Origin: Alphaproteobacteria bacterium
GTDB taxonomy: Bacteria; Pseudomonadota; Alphaproteobacteria; Rhizobiales; Beijerinckiaceae
Assembly: GCA_009920595.1 (NCBI GenBank)
Contig: RFZR01000060.1
Coordinates: 1 to 8,319 of the forward strand
DNA: 8,319 bases
Direction: 5' to 3'
Positions within the stretch are counted from its first letter, which is position 1. Every line of letters begins with the position of its first letter. The translations under genes and the position numbers were made by a program. The notes under the pieces are model-generated. The model was not told the DNA's origin and ran no database searches. It was given only the letters and a program-made list of their open reading frames with translations. Below are positions 1-7,541 of the stretch, in pieces.

Positions 1-605
1 TTGCGGAAATCAATGGTTTGCCGCTTGCCTATCGCCTGGGCAGTCCTGGAAAACATCTGGCTTTAAACAGTCTCGGCATTCTTGCGGTATGTCTTGCTTT
101 GGGTGCGGATCTCGAAGCGGCGTCGCGAGCTTTAGCGGATGTAAAACCACCGCAAGGGCGAGGGGCAAGACTGTCTTGGGGTGAAGGTAATCATCGAATC
201 ACGCTCATCGATGAAAGCTACAATGCAAACCCAACGTCCATGCGTGCGGCGTTTGCACTTTTATCGTCGACGGAAATTGGTTCAAAAGGGCGACGCATCG
301 CGCTTGTCGGCGATATGCTCGAATTGGGAAAAGATGCCGAAGCGCTTCATGCTGATCTCGCCTCATCAATTCAAGACTTGGACATTGATCTTGTATATGC
401 CTCAGGTCCTCTCATGCGTCATTTATTCGACGCTTTGCCGCGCGCCAAGCAAGGTGCGTGGTTTAAAAATTCGCAAGAGCTTGCGGCGTCTTTCCTTGAT
501 CAAATTCAACCGGGTGATGCGCTTATGGTGAAGGGTTCGAATGGTAGTCGCATGCGTCTTGTGGTTGATGAGATTAAAACCCGCTTAGATAAGGAACAAA
601 ACTGA
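1..605 (+). CDS. murF: MurF, UDP-MurNAc-tripeptide--D-Ala-D-Ala ligase (3' part; 5' end outside window)
   Basis: This is the C-terminal 200 residues of MurF, the cytoplasmic ATP-dependent ligase that adds the D-Ala-D-Ala dipeptide to UDP-MurNAc-tripeptide and completes the pentapeptide precursor. The reading frame is open from base 3 and stops at 603-605. A full MurF has roughly 450-480 residues, so the N-terminal UDP-binding domain and the P-loop lie upstream of the window. Visible family marks, in order, are a GxH...N motif (GKHLALN), GRGAR, IDESYNANPTSM, the LVGDMLELG stretch of the C-terminal domain, and a closing VKGSNGSRM motif. The TTG at 18 is an internal codon, not the start. The stop shares one base with the mraY start (TGATG). 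Nothing suggests damage in the visible part. MurE shares the fold, but YNANP and KGSNGSRM point to MurF. Confidence 0.96.
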   Translation, partial: AEINGLPLAYRLGSPGKHLALNSLGILAVCLALGADLEAASRALADVKPPQGRGARLSWGEGNHRITLIDESYNANPTSMRAAFALLSSTEIGSKGRRIALVGDMLELGKDAEALHADLASSIQDLDIDLVYASGPLMRHLFDALPRAKQGAWFKNSQELAASFLDQIQPGDALMVKGSNGSRMRLVVDEIKTRLDKEQN

Positions 606-1549
606 TGTTGGCTTGGCTTGCCGAATATAGCGGGGCATTCGGACTTCTGAATGTGTTTCGCTACATCACATTCAGAACTGTTGGCGCGACGGTCACAGCC
701 ATGTTTTTTGTGTTCTTCTTCGGCCCGACCATCATCGCAAGCTTGCGTATGCGGCAGGGAAAAGGACAGCCGATCCGAACGGATGGGCCAGAGTCACATC
801 TTCTGACAAAAAAAGGCACGCCCACAATGGGTGGTTTGATGATCCTCTCGGGCGTTCTTGTGGCGACGCTTCTCTGGGGCAATCTCAAGAATGTCTATCT
901 GTGGTCGGTACTCGCTGTCACACTCGCTTTCGGGTTGATCGGCTTTTATGATGATTATCTCAAAGTCACGAAGCAGAGTCATGCCGGGCTTTCTGGTCGT
1001 ATGCGACTTGCGATTGAAGCGGTCGTTGGCATCATCGCGTGTGTGGTGATGGCGCATGCGGATGGCGGGCGACTTTCCACCGCTCTCACAGTGCCTTTCT
1101 TCAAAGACATTGTGATTGATCTAGGCTTCTTTTTCTTTGCCTTTGGCGCCTTTGTGATTGTTGCCGCCGGTAATGCGGTCAATCTCACCGATGGGCTTGA
1201 TGGCTTGGCCATCGTTCCGGTGATGATTGCAGCAGCGACCTTTGGCTTCATCGCTTATCTTGCCGGTAATGCGATCTTTGCGAATTATCTACAAATTCAT
1301 TTTACGCCTGGCACCGGCGAACTCGCTGTTGTGTGCGGTGCGTTGATTGGCGCAGGGCTAGGCTTTCTGTGGTTCAACGCACCACCCGCGCAGATATTCA
1401 TGGGTGATACTGGATCACTTGCGCTCGGGGGCTTGCTTGGCACAGTTGCCGTTGCAACTAAACATGAAGAGCCACAAATCGTGATTCGCTTCTGGATCAT
1501 TTCTGTCATACTCGCATTGATTGGTCTTTCGACCTTGAAATTGAGGTGA
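605..1549 (+). CDS. mraY: MraY, phospho-MurNAc-pentapeptide transferase, with an in-frame internal deletion of about 47 codons
   Basis: MraY is the inner-membrane enzyme that transfers phospho-MurNAc-pentapeptide from UDP to undecaprenyl phosphate to give lipid I. The ATG at 605 has AAGGA at 591-595 and overlaps the murF stop by one base. Residues 1-288 align with normal MraY: the N-terminal MLAWLAEY, DGPESH and KKGTPTMGG (69-77), the Asp pair D116-D117 (FYDDY), NLTDGLDG (193-200, D196) and FMGDTGSLALGG (D268). After TKHE (285-288) the protein jumps straight to EPQIVIRFWII and the usual end LIGLSTLKLR. In E. coli MraY (360 residues, from memory) 47 residues lie between these points: membrane helix 9 and cytoplasmic loop E with the MAPIHHH motif. 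Only nine of ten helices remain, so the last helix would have to insert in reverse orientation or fail to insert. There is no frameshift or stop. The family assignment is certain; activity as encoded is doubtful. The gene may be a recent lesion or an assembly error. Confidence 0.95.
   Translation: MLAWLAEYSGAFGLLNVFRYITFRTVGATVTAMFFVFFFGPTIIASLRMRQGKGQPIRTDGPESHLLTKKGTPTMGGLMILSGVLVATLLWGNLKNVYLWSVLAVTLAFGLIGFYDDYLKVTKQSHAGLSGRMRLAIEAVVGIIACVVMAHADGGRLSTALTVPFFKDIVIDLGFFFFAFGAFVIVAAGNAVNLTDGLDGLAIVPVMIAAATFGFIAYLAGNAIFANYLQIHFTPGTGELAVVCGALIGAGLGFLWFNAPPAQIFMGDTGSLALGGLLGTVAVATKHEEPQIVIRFWIISVILALIGLSTLKLR
1460..1480 (+). other. Junction of the internal deletion in mraY
   Basis: Codons 286-292 read K-H-E-E-P-Q-I. 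In complete MraY proteins the KHE (or QE) element ends helix 8, and the EP element lies after loop E, just before the last helix. Here they are adjacent, with the join at about 1466-1471 (GAA|GAG). The gap is a whole number of codons, about 141 bases by comparison with E. coli MraY. No insertion sequence remnant, target-site duplication or long direct repeat is visible at the join. Whether a short repeat flanked the lost segment cannot be judged, because that segment is not present. Confidence 0.85.
1543..1546 (+). promoter_or_regulatory. Ribosome binding site of murD (GAGG)
   Basis: GAGG lies five bases before the ATG at 1552 and sits within the last codons of mraY. It favours the ATG at 1552 over the in-frame GTG at 1546, which would overlap this very element and has no comparable site upstream. 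Confidence 0.6.
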
Positions 1550-1551
1550 AG

Positions 1552-2955
1552 ATGACGCCGGTTGAAAGCTTCCGTGGTGAGACTGTTGCCGTCTTCGGAT
1601 TGGGCGGATCAGGCTTGTCAACCGTTAAGGCTTTAGAGGCTGGTGGCGCATGTGTTGCCGCTTGGGATGATTCAGAAACGTCACGTGAAGCGGCGCGGCA
1701 AAAAAATATTGAGCTTGTCGATTTATCACAATCAGATTTTTCGCAATATCGCGCTTTGATCTTGGCGCCCGGTGTGCCGCTCACTCATCCTGAACCCCAT
1801 TGGAGCGTGAAGAAAGCCAAGGCCGCTCACATTCCGGTCATCGGCGATATCGAATTATTCTGCCTCGAGCGTCAAAGAGCGGCGTCGAATGCACCTTTTG
1901 TGGCGATTACAGGCACGAATGGTAAATCGACAACCACATCATTGATCGCGCATCTTCTCTCTGTCTCTGGTCGCGATGTGGCGCTTGGTGGGAATATCGG
2001 CACCGCGGTTCTTGATCTGCTGCCGCCATCGCTCACGCGCTATCATGTGCTTGAATGTTCAAGTTTTCAAATTGATCTCACACCGTCGCTTGCACCTTCA
2101 GTCGGCGTGCTTTTAAACATCACGCCCGATCATCTTGATCGCCATGGCACGATGGAAAATTACGCCTCCGTAAAAGAGCGTTTGGTCGCATCGGCCGAGC
2201 TTTCTATCATCGGTATTGATGATGATTGGTGTCGGGCCATTGCAAAACGTCGGCGAGATGGGGGAAGGCCACTGATCACCTTGTCGCTCAATGATCATGA
2301 AGACGCTGACTATGTGATTCAAGGCTCAATCATTTTGAAACGTTCGGGAACTGAGTTTAAATCGATCATTGATCTTTCATCGGTTGCCACTTTGCGTGGA
2401 ACACATAATGCGCAAAATGCTGCAGCAGCGATTGCGGCTGTCAGCGCGTTAGGCTTAGCCGATCAGGAGATCATCAAAGGGCTTCATACATTTCCTGGCC
2501 TTGCACATCGTCTTGAGATTATCGGACATCTTGGTCGGGCTTTGGTGATTAATGATTCAAAAGCGACCAATGCAGATGCGACCGAGAAAGCCTTACTTTC
2601 TTTCTCAGAGGGGATTTTTTGGATCGCGGGCGGTCGCGCGAAAGAGGGCGGGATTGAACCACTTTCACCTTTGTTCACTCGCGTCGAGAAAGCCTATCTT
2701 ATCGGCGAGGCGGCTCAGGATTTTGCGGCGACACTCGGCGGGCGAGTGTCTTTTGAAATCAGTGGGACCCTGGAAGCTGCGCTTGTGAAAGCCAAGCACG
2801 ATGCGCAAGTCTCGCGCGCAAAAGAGCCCGTCATTCTTTTTTCGCCCGCTTGCGCGTCTTATGATCAATTCAAAAATTTTGAGGAGCGCGGCAATCGTTT
2901 TCGTGCGCTTGCTCAAAGTCAAGCCGAATTCCGGCCGCGAGAAAAAGGTGAGTGA
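1552..2955 (+). CDS. murD: MurD, UDP-MurNAc-L-alanine--D-glutamate ligase
   Basis: This cytoplasmic ATP-dependent ligase adds D-glutamate to UDP-MurNAc-L-Ala. The product has 467 residues, normal for the alphaproteobacterial family. It has the three Mur ligase domains: an N-terminal UDP-binding Rossmann domain beginning VAVFGLGGSG; a central ATPase domain with the P-loop GTNGKSTTT (121-129), an ECSSFQ segment and HLDRHG (194-199); and a C-terminal domain with NDSKATN (334-340), AGGRAKEGG and SPACASYDQF (431-440). NDSKATN and SPACASYDQF separate MurD from MurC, MurE and MurF. The ATG at 1552, two bases after the mraY stop, is preferred because of GAGG at 1543-1546. The GTG at 1546, giving a four-base GTGA overlap and two more residues, remains possible. 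The stop overlaps the ftsW ATG by one base. Nothing is odd about this gene. Confidence 0.97.
   Translation: MTPVESFRGETVAVFGLGGSGLSTVKALEAGGACVAAWDDSETSREAARQKNIELVDLSQSDFSQYRALILAPGVPLTHPEPHWSVKKAKAAHIPVIGDIELFCLERQRAASNAPFVAITGTNGKSTTTSLIAHLLSVSGRDVALGGNIGTAVLDLLPPSLTRYHVLECSSFQIDLTPSLAPSVGVLLNITPDHLDRHGTMENYASVKERLVASAELSIIGIDDDWCRAIAKRRRDGGRPLITLSLNDHEDADYVIQGSIILKRSGTEFKSIIDLSSVATLRGTHNAQNAAAAIAAVSALGLADQEIIKGLHTFPGLAHRLEIIGHLGRALVINDSKATNADATEKALLSFSEGIFWIAGGRAKEGGIEPLSPLFTRVEKAYLIGEAAQDFAATLGGRVSFEISGTLEAALVKAKHDAQVSRAKEPVILFSPACASYDQFKNFEERGNRFRALAQSQAEFRPREKGE
2946..2951 (+). promoter_or_regulatory. Ribosome binding site of ftsW (AGGTGA)
   Basis: This AGGTGA in the last codons of murD follows an A-run (2942-2946). 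Its AGG core ends six bases before the ATG at 2955 but directly abuts the alternative GTG at 2952. It therefore supports ATG 2955 as the ftsW start. Confidence 0.55.
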
Positions 2956-4097
2956 TGCAATCACGTCTTGATCGAAACCCGCTTGCGGATTGGTGGTGGA
3001 CCGTTGATCGGTTGATGTTTGTGCTCATCATCCTCTTGATGGTGACGGGTATTGTGTTGGGCCTCGCTGGAAGTCCGCCGGTTGCTGAACGTCTAGGCTT
3101 ACCGACATTTCACTTTGTGATCCGTCAGGCGATTAATCTCGCGCCCGCCTTTGTTGTGATGATGATTGCAAGTTTTATGACGCCTCGTCTCGTTCGCCGC
3201 ACGGCCTTAGCACTTTATCTCGTTGGCATGGCGCTTGTTATTGCAACACTTCTCTTTGGTACAGAAGTTAAAGGTGCAAAGAGATGGATCAATTTGATGG
3301 GTATTGCGTTGCAGCCGTCGGAATTTGTAAAGCCCGCTTTCATCATTCTTGTCGCCTGGGCTTTTTCAGAAGGGGGGCGTCGCAAAGATGTACCGGGAAA
3401 TATTTTAGGTGTGCTTCTGCTTGTCGGCACAATAGGTCCTCTCGTATTGCAGCCCGATATTGGTCAAACCATGTTGATCGCGATGGCCTGGGCCGGCATT
3501 GTGTTTTTATCGGGCCTCCATTTGTTTTGGGTGTTTGGCATCGGAGGCATCGGTGCTGCAGGTCTTGCGGCAGCCTATAAATTCTTGCCGCATGTGCGCG
3601 ATCGTATCGATCGGTTTCGTAATCCCGAAGCGGGAGATACGTTTCAAGTTGATAACGCGATGCAAAGCTTTATCGAAGGCGGATGGTTTGGCAAAGGGCC
3701 AGGCGAGGGCACCGTTAAACGCATTCTTCCCGATAGCCACACGGATTTTGTGTTCGCTGTAACAGCAGAAGAATTCGGTATCATTGCCTGTCTCGCACTT
3801 CTTGCGGTGTTTGCGATTGTTGTTTTGCGTGGTCTTTATCTGGCGCGACAAAATGAAGAACCATTTTGTCGTTTGGCGGCTTCCGGCCTCGTGATTTTGT
3901 TTGGCATTCAAGCGTCCATCAATATGGCGGTGAATGTTCATCTCATTCCAGCAAAGGGCATGACACTTCCTTTCATTTCTTATGGTGGCTCGTCCTTGAT
4001 TTCGCTTGGCTTGGCGATGGGCTTTTTGCTTGCGGTCACACGGCGACGTCCGCGTGCGGATTATGTTGATCGCTTTCGTGCGGAGCAGGATGAATGA
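2955..4097 (+). CDS. ftsW: FtsW, septal peptidoglycan glycosyltransferase (SEDS family)
   Basis: FtsW is the polytopic inner-membrane SEDS protein that polymerises lipid II at the septum together with its partner transpeptidase FtsI (PBP3). The 380-residue product has a short cytoplasmic N-terminus with the alphaproteobacterial WWWTVDR segment and then about ten hydrophobic segments. Family motifs are VKGAKRWI (105-112), QPSEF (120-124), QPDIGQ (166-171), GPGEGTVKRILPDSHTDFVFA (from 248) and IPAKGMTLPFISYGGSS ending near 347. D264 in the HTDF element corresponds to the Asp that is essential in SEDS polymerases (E. coli RodA D262). RodA is the main alternative, but the position between murD and murG identifies FtsW. 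The start is the ATG at 2955 (TGATG with the murD stop). The GTG at 2952 would add one residue. The end overlaps murG by four bases. The gene appears intact. Confidence 0.96.
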   Translation: MQSRLDRNPLADWWWTVDRLMFVLIILLMVTGIVLGLAGSPPVAERLGLPTFHFVIRQAINLAPAFVVMMIASFMTPRLVRRTALALYLVGMALVIATLLFGTEVKGAKRWINLMGIALQPSEFVKPAFIILVAWAFSEGGRRKDVPGNILGVLLLVGTIGPLVLQPDIGQTMLIAMAWAGIVFLSGLHLFWVFGIGGIGAAGLAAAYKFLPHVRDRIDRFRNPEAGDTFQVDNAMQSFIEGGWFGKGPGEGTVKRILPDSHTDFVFAVTAEEFGIIACLALLAVFAIVVLRGLYLARQNEEPFCRLAASGLVILFGIQASINMAVNVHLIPAKGMTLPFISYGGSSLISLGLAMGFLLAVTRRRPRADYVDRFRAEQDE

Positions 4098-5224
4098 TTT
4101 CCTCTCCCACACCGGTAATCTTGTTGGCCGCCGGGGGAACCGGCGGTCATTTATTTCCGGCGGAAGCGCTCGCAGGTGCATTGACGGCGCGTGGAGCCGT
4201 CATTCATCTCGCAACCGATCATCGAGGCATGGCCTATGGTGGCGCTTTTCCTGCGGTAGCGCGTCATGAAATTCGTGCGGCGACACCCTCAGGCAAATCA
4301 CCTCTGTCCTTGCTTAAAGCGATTCTTGTTTTGGTGCGTGGCGCGTTGCAGTCCTATTTGTTGATTAAAAAAATCAAGCCCGATGCTGTGATTGGTTTTG
4401 GTGGTTATCCCTCGGTGCCACCACTGATCGGTGCGGTGCTTGCGGGCGTTCCCACGTTTATTCATGAACAGAATGGTGTGATGGGCCGCGCCAATCGTTT
4501 TGTTGCTCCTTTTGTCAACGCGATTGCAACGGGTTTCGAAAAACCTAAAGCACTTTCTGAAAAATACGCAGTAAAGGCCCATCATGTGGGCAATCCCATT
4601 CGTCCGCTTGTATGTGAAGCGATGGAAATTCCTTACCCCGAGCTTTACCCGCAAAGTGAGTTTCATCTTCTTGTCACCGGCGGAAGCCAAGGCGCACGCG
4701 TGATGAGCACGGTGGTGCCAGAAGCCCTTGCACTTTTATCGGATGATATCAAAGCGCGGCTGCGTGTTACGCATCAAGCGCGTGGCGATGATCTTGAAGC
4801 CGCGAAGGCGCTTTATGGACGCGCGGGTGTCATCGCTGATATTCGCGCCTTCTTCGATGATTTACCGATGCGGATAGCTCAAGCGCATCTTGTGATCGGG
4901 CGCGCAGGCGCCTCCACCATTGCCGAGCTTGCGGTCATCGGACGACCTTCGATTCTTGTGCCGCTTCCCGGTTCGCTTGATCAGGATCAAGCGGCGAATG
5001 CGGAGAGTCTGGCTCAACGCGGCGCGGCTCTTGTCATTAAGCAAAGTGATTTTACCGCGGAGCCTTTGGCACGTCACCTTAACGAGTTGATCACCCATCC
5101 GGATCGATTGACCGACTCAAGTCGAGCCGCCAAAAGCGCGGGCATTGCGGATGCGGCTGAACGATTCGCGGCGCTTATTGGTGAAAACCTTGGTTTAGAT
5201 TTCTCGAGAGGACGCTCCTCATGA
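4094..5224 (+). CDS. murG: MurG, UDP-GlcNAc:lipid I N-acetylglucosaminyltransferase
   Basis: MurG is the peripheral membrane GT-B glycosyltransferase on the cytoplasmic face. It adds GlcNAc from UDP-GlcNAc to lipid I and so makes lipid II. The 376-residue product has the expected two domains. The N-terminal acceptor half has the glycine loop GGTGGH (14-19), FGGYPSVPP and HEQN (124-127). The C-terminal UDP-GlcNAc half has GGSQGA (196-201), GRAGASTIAEL (from 269) and DQDQAANA (296-303). The ATG at 4094 overlaps the ftsW stop (ATGA), with GGAG at 4082-4085 eight bases upstream. The 3' end overlaps murC by four bases. The enzyme would normally use the lipid I made by MraY two genes upstream, which is where the window's anomaly lies. 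The gene itself is normal. Confidence 0.97.
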   Translation: MISSPTPVILLAAGGTGGHLFPAEALAGALTARGAVIHLATDHRGMAYGGAFPAVARHEIRAATPSGKSPLSLLKAILVLVRGALQSYLLIKKIKPDAVIGFGGYPSVPPLIGAVLAGVPTFIHEQNGVMGRANRFVAPFVNAIATGFEKPKALSEKYAVKAHHVGNPIRPLVCEAMEIPYPELYPQSEFHLLVTGGSQGARVMSTVVPEALALLSDDIKARLRVTHQARGDDLEAAKALYGRAGVIADIRAFFDDLPMRIAQAHLVIGRAGASTIAELAVIGRPSILVPLPGSLDQDQAANAESLAQRGAALVIKQSDFTAEPLARHLNELITHPDRLTDSSRAAKSAGIADAAERFAALIGENLGLDFSRGRSS

Positions 5225-6636
5225 AGCTTCCCACCGAATTGGGTGCGATTCATTTTATCGGGATTGGCGGCATTGGCATGTCGGGCATTGCCGAGGTGCT
5301 GCATAATCTCGGTTATCGCGTGCAAGGCTCTGACGCGTCGGACAATGCCAATGTGAAGCGGTTACGCGACAAAGGCATTGCTGTTTTTGTTGGTCATGAC
5401 GCACGCAATATCGGGGACGCTGAAGTGCTTGTGGTGTCCACCGCTATTCAGCGTGATAATCCCGAATTGATGGCGGCGCGTGAGCGTCGCATTCCGGTTG
5501 TTAGACGCGCCGAAATGCTGGCCGAATTGATGCGGCTTAAAACCTGCGTTGCGATTGCGGGTACTCATGGCAAAACCACAACGACATCGCTTGTCGCCAC
5601 TTTGCTTGTTGCTGGACATTTTGATCCGACTGTCATCAATGGCGGCATCATTAATGCCTATGGTACCAATGCACGATTGGGCGATGGTGAATGGATGGTG
5701 GTTGAAGCTGATGAATCGGATGGCACATTTTTGAAATTGCCTGCCGATGTCGCCATCGTCACCAATATTGATCCTGAACATTTGGATCATTTTAAAACCT
5801 TTGATGCGATCAAAGAAGCCTTTCGTAGTTTTGTTGAGAATTTGCCCTTCTATGGTTTTGCGGTGATGTGTCTTGATCATCCAACCGTGCAAGAATTGGT
5901 CGGTCGGATTGAGGATCGTCGTGTCATCACTTATGGCGAGAACCCGCAAGCTGATGTGCGCTTGTTGGATGTTGATCTTTCAGGAGGCCGCTCACGCTTT
6001 TCTGTCGCCATTCGTGATCGGAAAACCAAAGCGCTCACCCGCATTGACGGTCTCGAATTGCCGATGCCCGGCCATCACAATGCGTTGAATGCGACCGCTG
6101 CGATTGCGGTGGCGTTTCATCTTGGCATGACACCCGATGCCATTCGCGAAGGACTAAAAACATTCGGCGGTGTGAAGCGCCGGTTCACAAAAACAGGCGA
6201 ATGGAATGGCGCCGAGATTTTTGACGATTACGGACACCATCCGGTTGAAATCGCAGCGGTGCTCAAGGCTGCACGCGCGTCAACAAAAGGCAAGGTGATC
6301 GCGGTCGTTCAGCCGCATCGTTATACGCGTTTAGCGTCTCTCTTTGATCAATTCGCAACCTGTTTTAATGATGCGGATCATGTGATCGTGGCGGAGACTT
6401 ATGCCGCCGGAGAAGTGCCGATCCCGGGAGCGGATCGTGATTCACTTGTTGCCGGCTTAAAAGCGCATGGCCATCGCCATGTGACGGCTTTGCCTGATGC
6501 GGCGTCCCTAGCGCGTCTTGTAAAACCTCTGGCGTCACAGGGCGATTATGTCGTGTGCCTCGGTGCGGGGAACATCACGCAATGGGCTTATGCTCTGCCG
6601 GGTGAATTGGCGGCTCTTGAAAAACAAGGCCAATGA
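5221..6636 (+). CDS. murC: MurC, UDP-MurNAc--L-alanine ligase
   Basis: MurC is the cytoplasmic ATP-dependent ligase that attaches L-alanine to UDP-MurNAc, the first peptide step. At 471 residues it has normal length. It shows the N-terminal nucleotide-sugar loop HFIGIGGIGMSGIA (11-24), the P-loop GTHGKTTTT (114-122), ADESDGTF (163-170), EHLDHF (186-191), DDYGHHP (335-341) and QPHRYTR (364-370), and ends with an LGAGNITQWA element. The GTHGKT and DDYGHHP motifs separate MurC from MurD and MurF. Mpl is a relative, but the dcw context and sequence favour MurC. The ATG at 5221 overlaps the murG stop by four bases and follows a good GAGAGGA site (5206-5212) with an eight-base spacer. No unusual residues were seen. 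Confidence 0.97.
   Translation: MKLPTELGAIHFIGIGGIGMSGIAEVLHNLGYRVQGSDASDNANVKRLRDKGIAVFVGHDARNIGDAEVLVVSTAIQRDNPELMAARERRIPVVRRAEMLAELMRLKTCVAIAGTHGKTTTTSLVATLLVAGHFDPTVINGGIINAYGTNARLGDGEWMVVEADESDGTFLKLPADVAIVTNIDPEHLDHFKTFDAIKEAFRSFVENLPFYGFAVMCLDHPTVQELVGRIEDRRVITYGENPQADVRLLDVDLSGGRSRFSVAIRDRKTKALTRIDGLELPMPGHHNALNATAAIAVAFHLGMTPDAIREGLKTFGGVKRRFTKTGEWNGAEIFDDYGHHPVEIAAVLKAARASTKGKVIAVVQPHRYTRLASLFDQFATCFNDADHVIVAETYAAGEVPIPGADRDSLVAGLKAHGHRHVTALPDAASLARLVKPLASQGDYVVCLGAGNITQWAYALPGELAALEKQGQ
6626..6629 (+). promoter_or_regulatory. Ribosome binding site of murB (AAGG)
   Basis: This weak AAGG in the end of murC lies six bases before the ATG at 6636 and only three before the ATG at 6633. 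Two ATG codons follow each other in frame here, and the spacing favours the second. Confidence 0.45.
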
Positions 6637-7541
6637 TGGCGTTACGCGATCACGATTTTTCTTCTCTGAATGGGGCACTTCAGTTTGATGCGCCACTTGC
6701 GCCTTTATCGTGGTTTCGTGTCGGTGGTCCAGCGGATCTTCTTTTTACCCCTGAAAATGAAGAGGATCTCATCGCGTTTTTGAAAGCGCTTCCGCGTGAT
6801 GTGCCGATCCTCACAATTGGTTTGGGATCCAATCTTCTCATACGTGACGGTGGTTTTCGCGGTGCTGTCATTCGTTTAGGGAAAGCTTTTCAAGCGATCA
6901 GCATCGAAACTGATTTTCACCTGCGAGCGGGCGCGCAAGCGGCGGATGTGAAAGTCGCGCGGATGGCTGCTGAAGCCGGCCTCGCGGGATTTTCTTTTTT
7001 GCGTGGTATTCCCGGCACAATTGGTGGGGCTCTTCGCATGAATGGTGGCGCTTATGGCGGCGAGACAAAAGATATTTTTGTGTCCGCGCGGGGGGTTGAT
7101 CGTGAAGGGCGCATTCATCACTTCGATCATACGGCCATGGGATTTTCTTATCGACACACCTCAGTGCCTGATGATGTGATTTTCACCGAAGCTTTGTTCA
7201 AAGGCCATAAAGGTGATCCGGCAAAAATTCTTGAAGAGATGAATGCGATCACAGAGGCGCGTTCATCCACTCAACCTGTTAACACGCGTACAGGCGGTTC
7301 GACCTTCCGCAATCCACCAAATATGAAAGCGTGGGAATTGGTTGATCAGGCAGGCTTGCGGGGGCATTGCATCGGTGGTGCAGAAATCTCAAAATTGCAC
7401 ACGAATTTTTTGATCGCGCATGAAGGTGCAAAGGCTGCCGATATTGAGGCGCTTGGTGAAGAAACGCGTCGTCGCGTGAAAGAAATGACAGGCATAGACC
7501 TCGAATGGGAAATCAAAATTGTGGGAGAGCCCGCTTCATGA
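6636..7541 (+). CDS. murB: MurB, UDP-N-acetylenolpyruvoylglucosamine reductase
   Basis: MurB is the FAD- and NADPH-dependent cytoplasmic reductase that converts UDP-GlcNAc-enolpyruvate to UDP-MurNAc, the substrate of MurC. The product has 301 residues, the size of the shorter (type II) MurB. It has the FAD-binding elements WFRVGGPAD near the N-terminus, GLGSNLLIRDGG (62-73) and GIPGTIGGALRMN (from 124). The active-site residues expected for the family are visible: R173 in SYRHT, S222 in GGSTFRNPP (the proton donor) and E292 in LEWEI. The start could be ATG 6633 (ATGA overlap with murC, one extra Met) or ATG 6636 (one-base TGATG overlap); the AAGG spacing favours 6636. The end overlaps ddl by four bases. 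Nothing is damaged. Confidence 0.96.
   Translation: MALRDHDFSSLNGALQFDAPLAPLSWFRVGGPADLLFTPENEEDLIAFLKALPRDVPILTIGLGSNLLIRDGGFRGAVIRLGKAFQAISIETDFHLRAGAQAADVKVARMAAEAGLAGFSFLRGIPGTIGGALRMNGGAYGGETKDIFVSARGVDREGRIHHFDHTAMGFSYRHTSVPDDVIFTEALFKGHKGDPAKILEEMNAITEARSSTQPVNTRTGGSTFRNPPNMKAWELVDQAGLRGHCIGGAEISKLHTNFLIAHEGAKAADIEALGEETRRRVKEMTGIDLEWEIKIVGEPAS

Noticed and set aside
1..605. murF as a short or truncated gene starting at the TTG at 18
   Set aside because: The frame is open to the window edge and the residues before the TTG continue the MurF sequence, so the gene simply begins outside the window.
1441..1549. The short MraY explained by a frameshift or premature stop
   Set aside because: The C-terminal residues VIRFWII...LIGLSTLKLR are the normal end of MraY in the same frame, so the shortfall is an internal in-frame gap and not a truncation.
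3507..4181. A 224-codon open frame on the minus strand opposite ftsW and the start of murG
   Set aside because: It lies wholly antisense to clearly conserved genes, its translation is rich in Arg, Lys, His and Asn without any recognisable motif, and it has no convincing ribosome binding site. It is a shadow of the sense codons.
5362..5949. A 195-codon open frame on the minus strand opposite murC
   Set aside because: It is antisense to the conserved P-loop and central domain of MurC, and its translation shows no family resemblance. It is most likely a codon-bias shadow.
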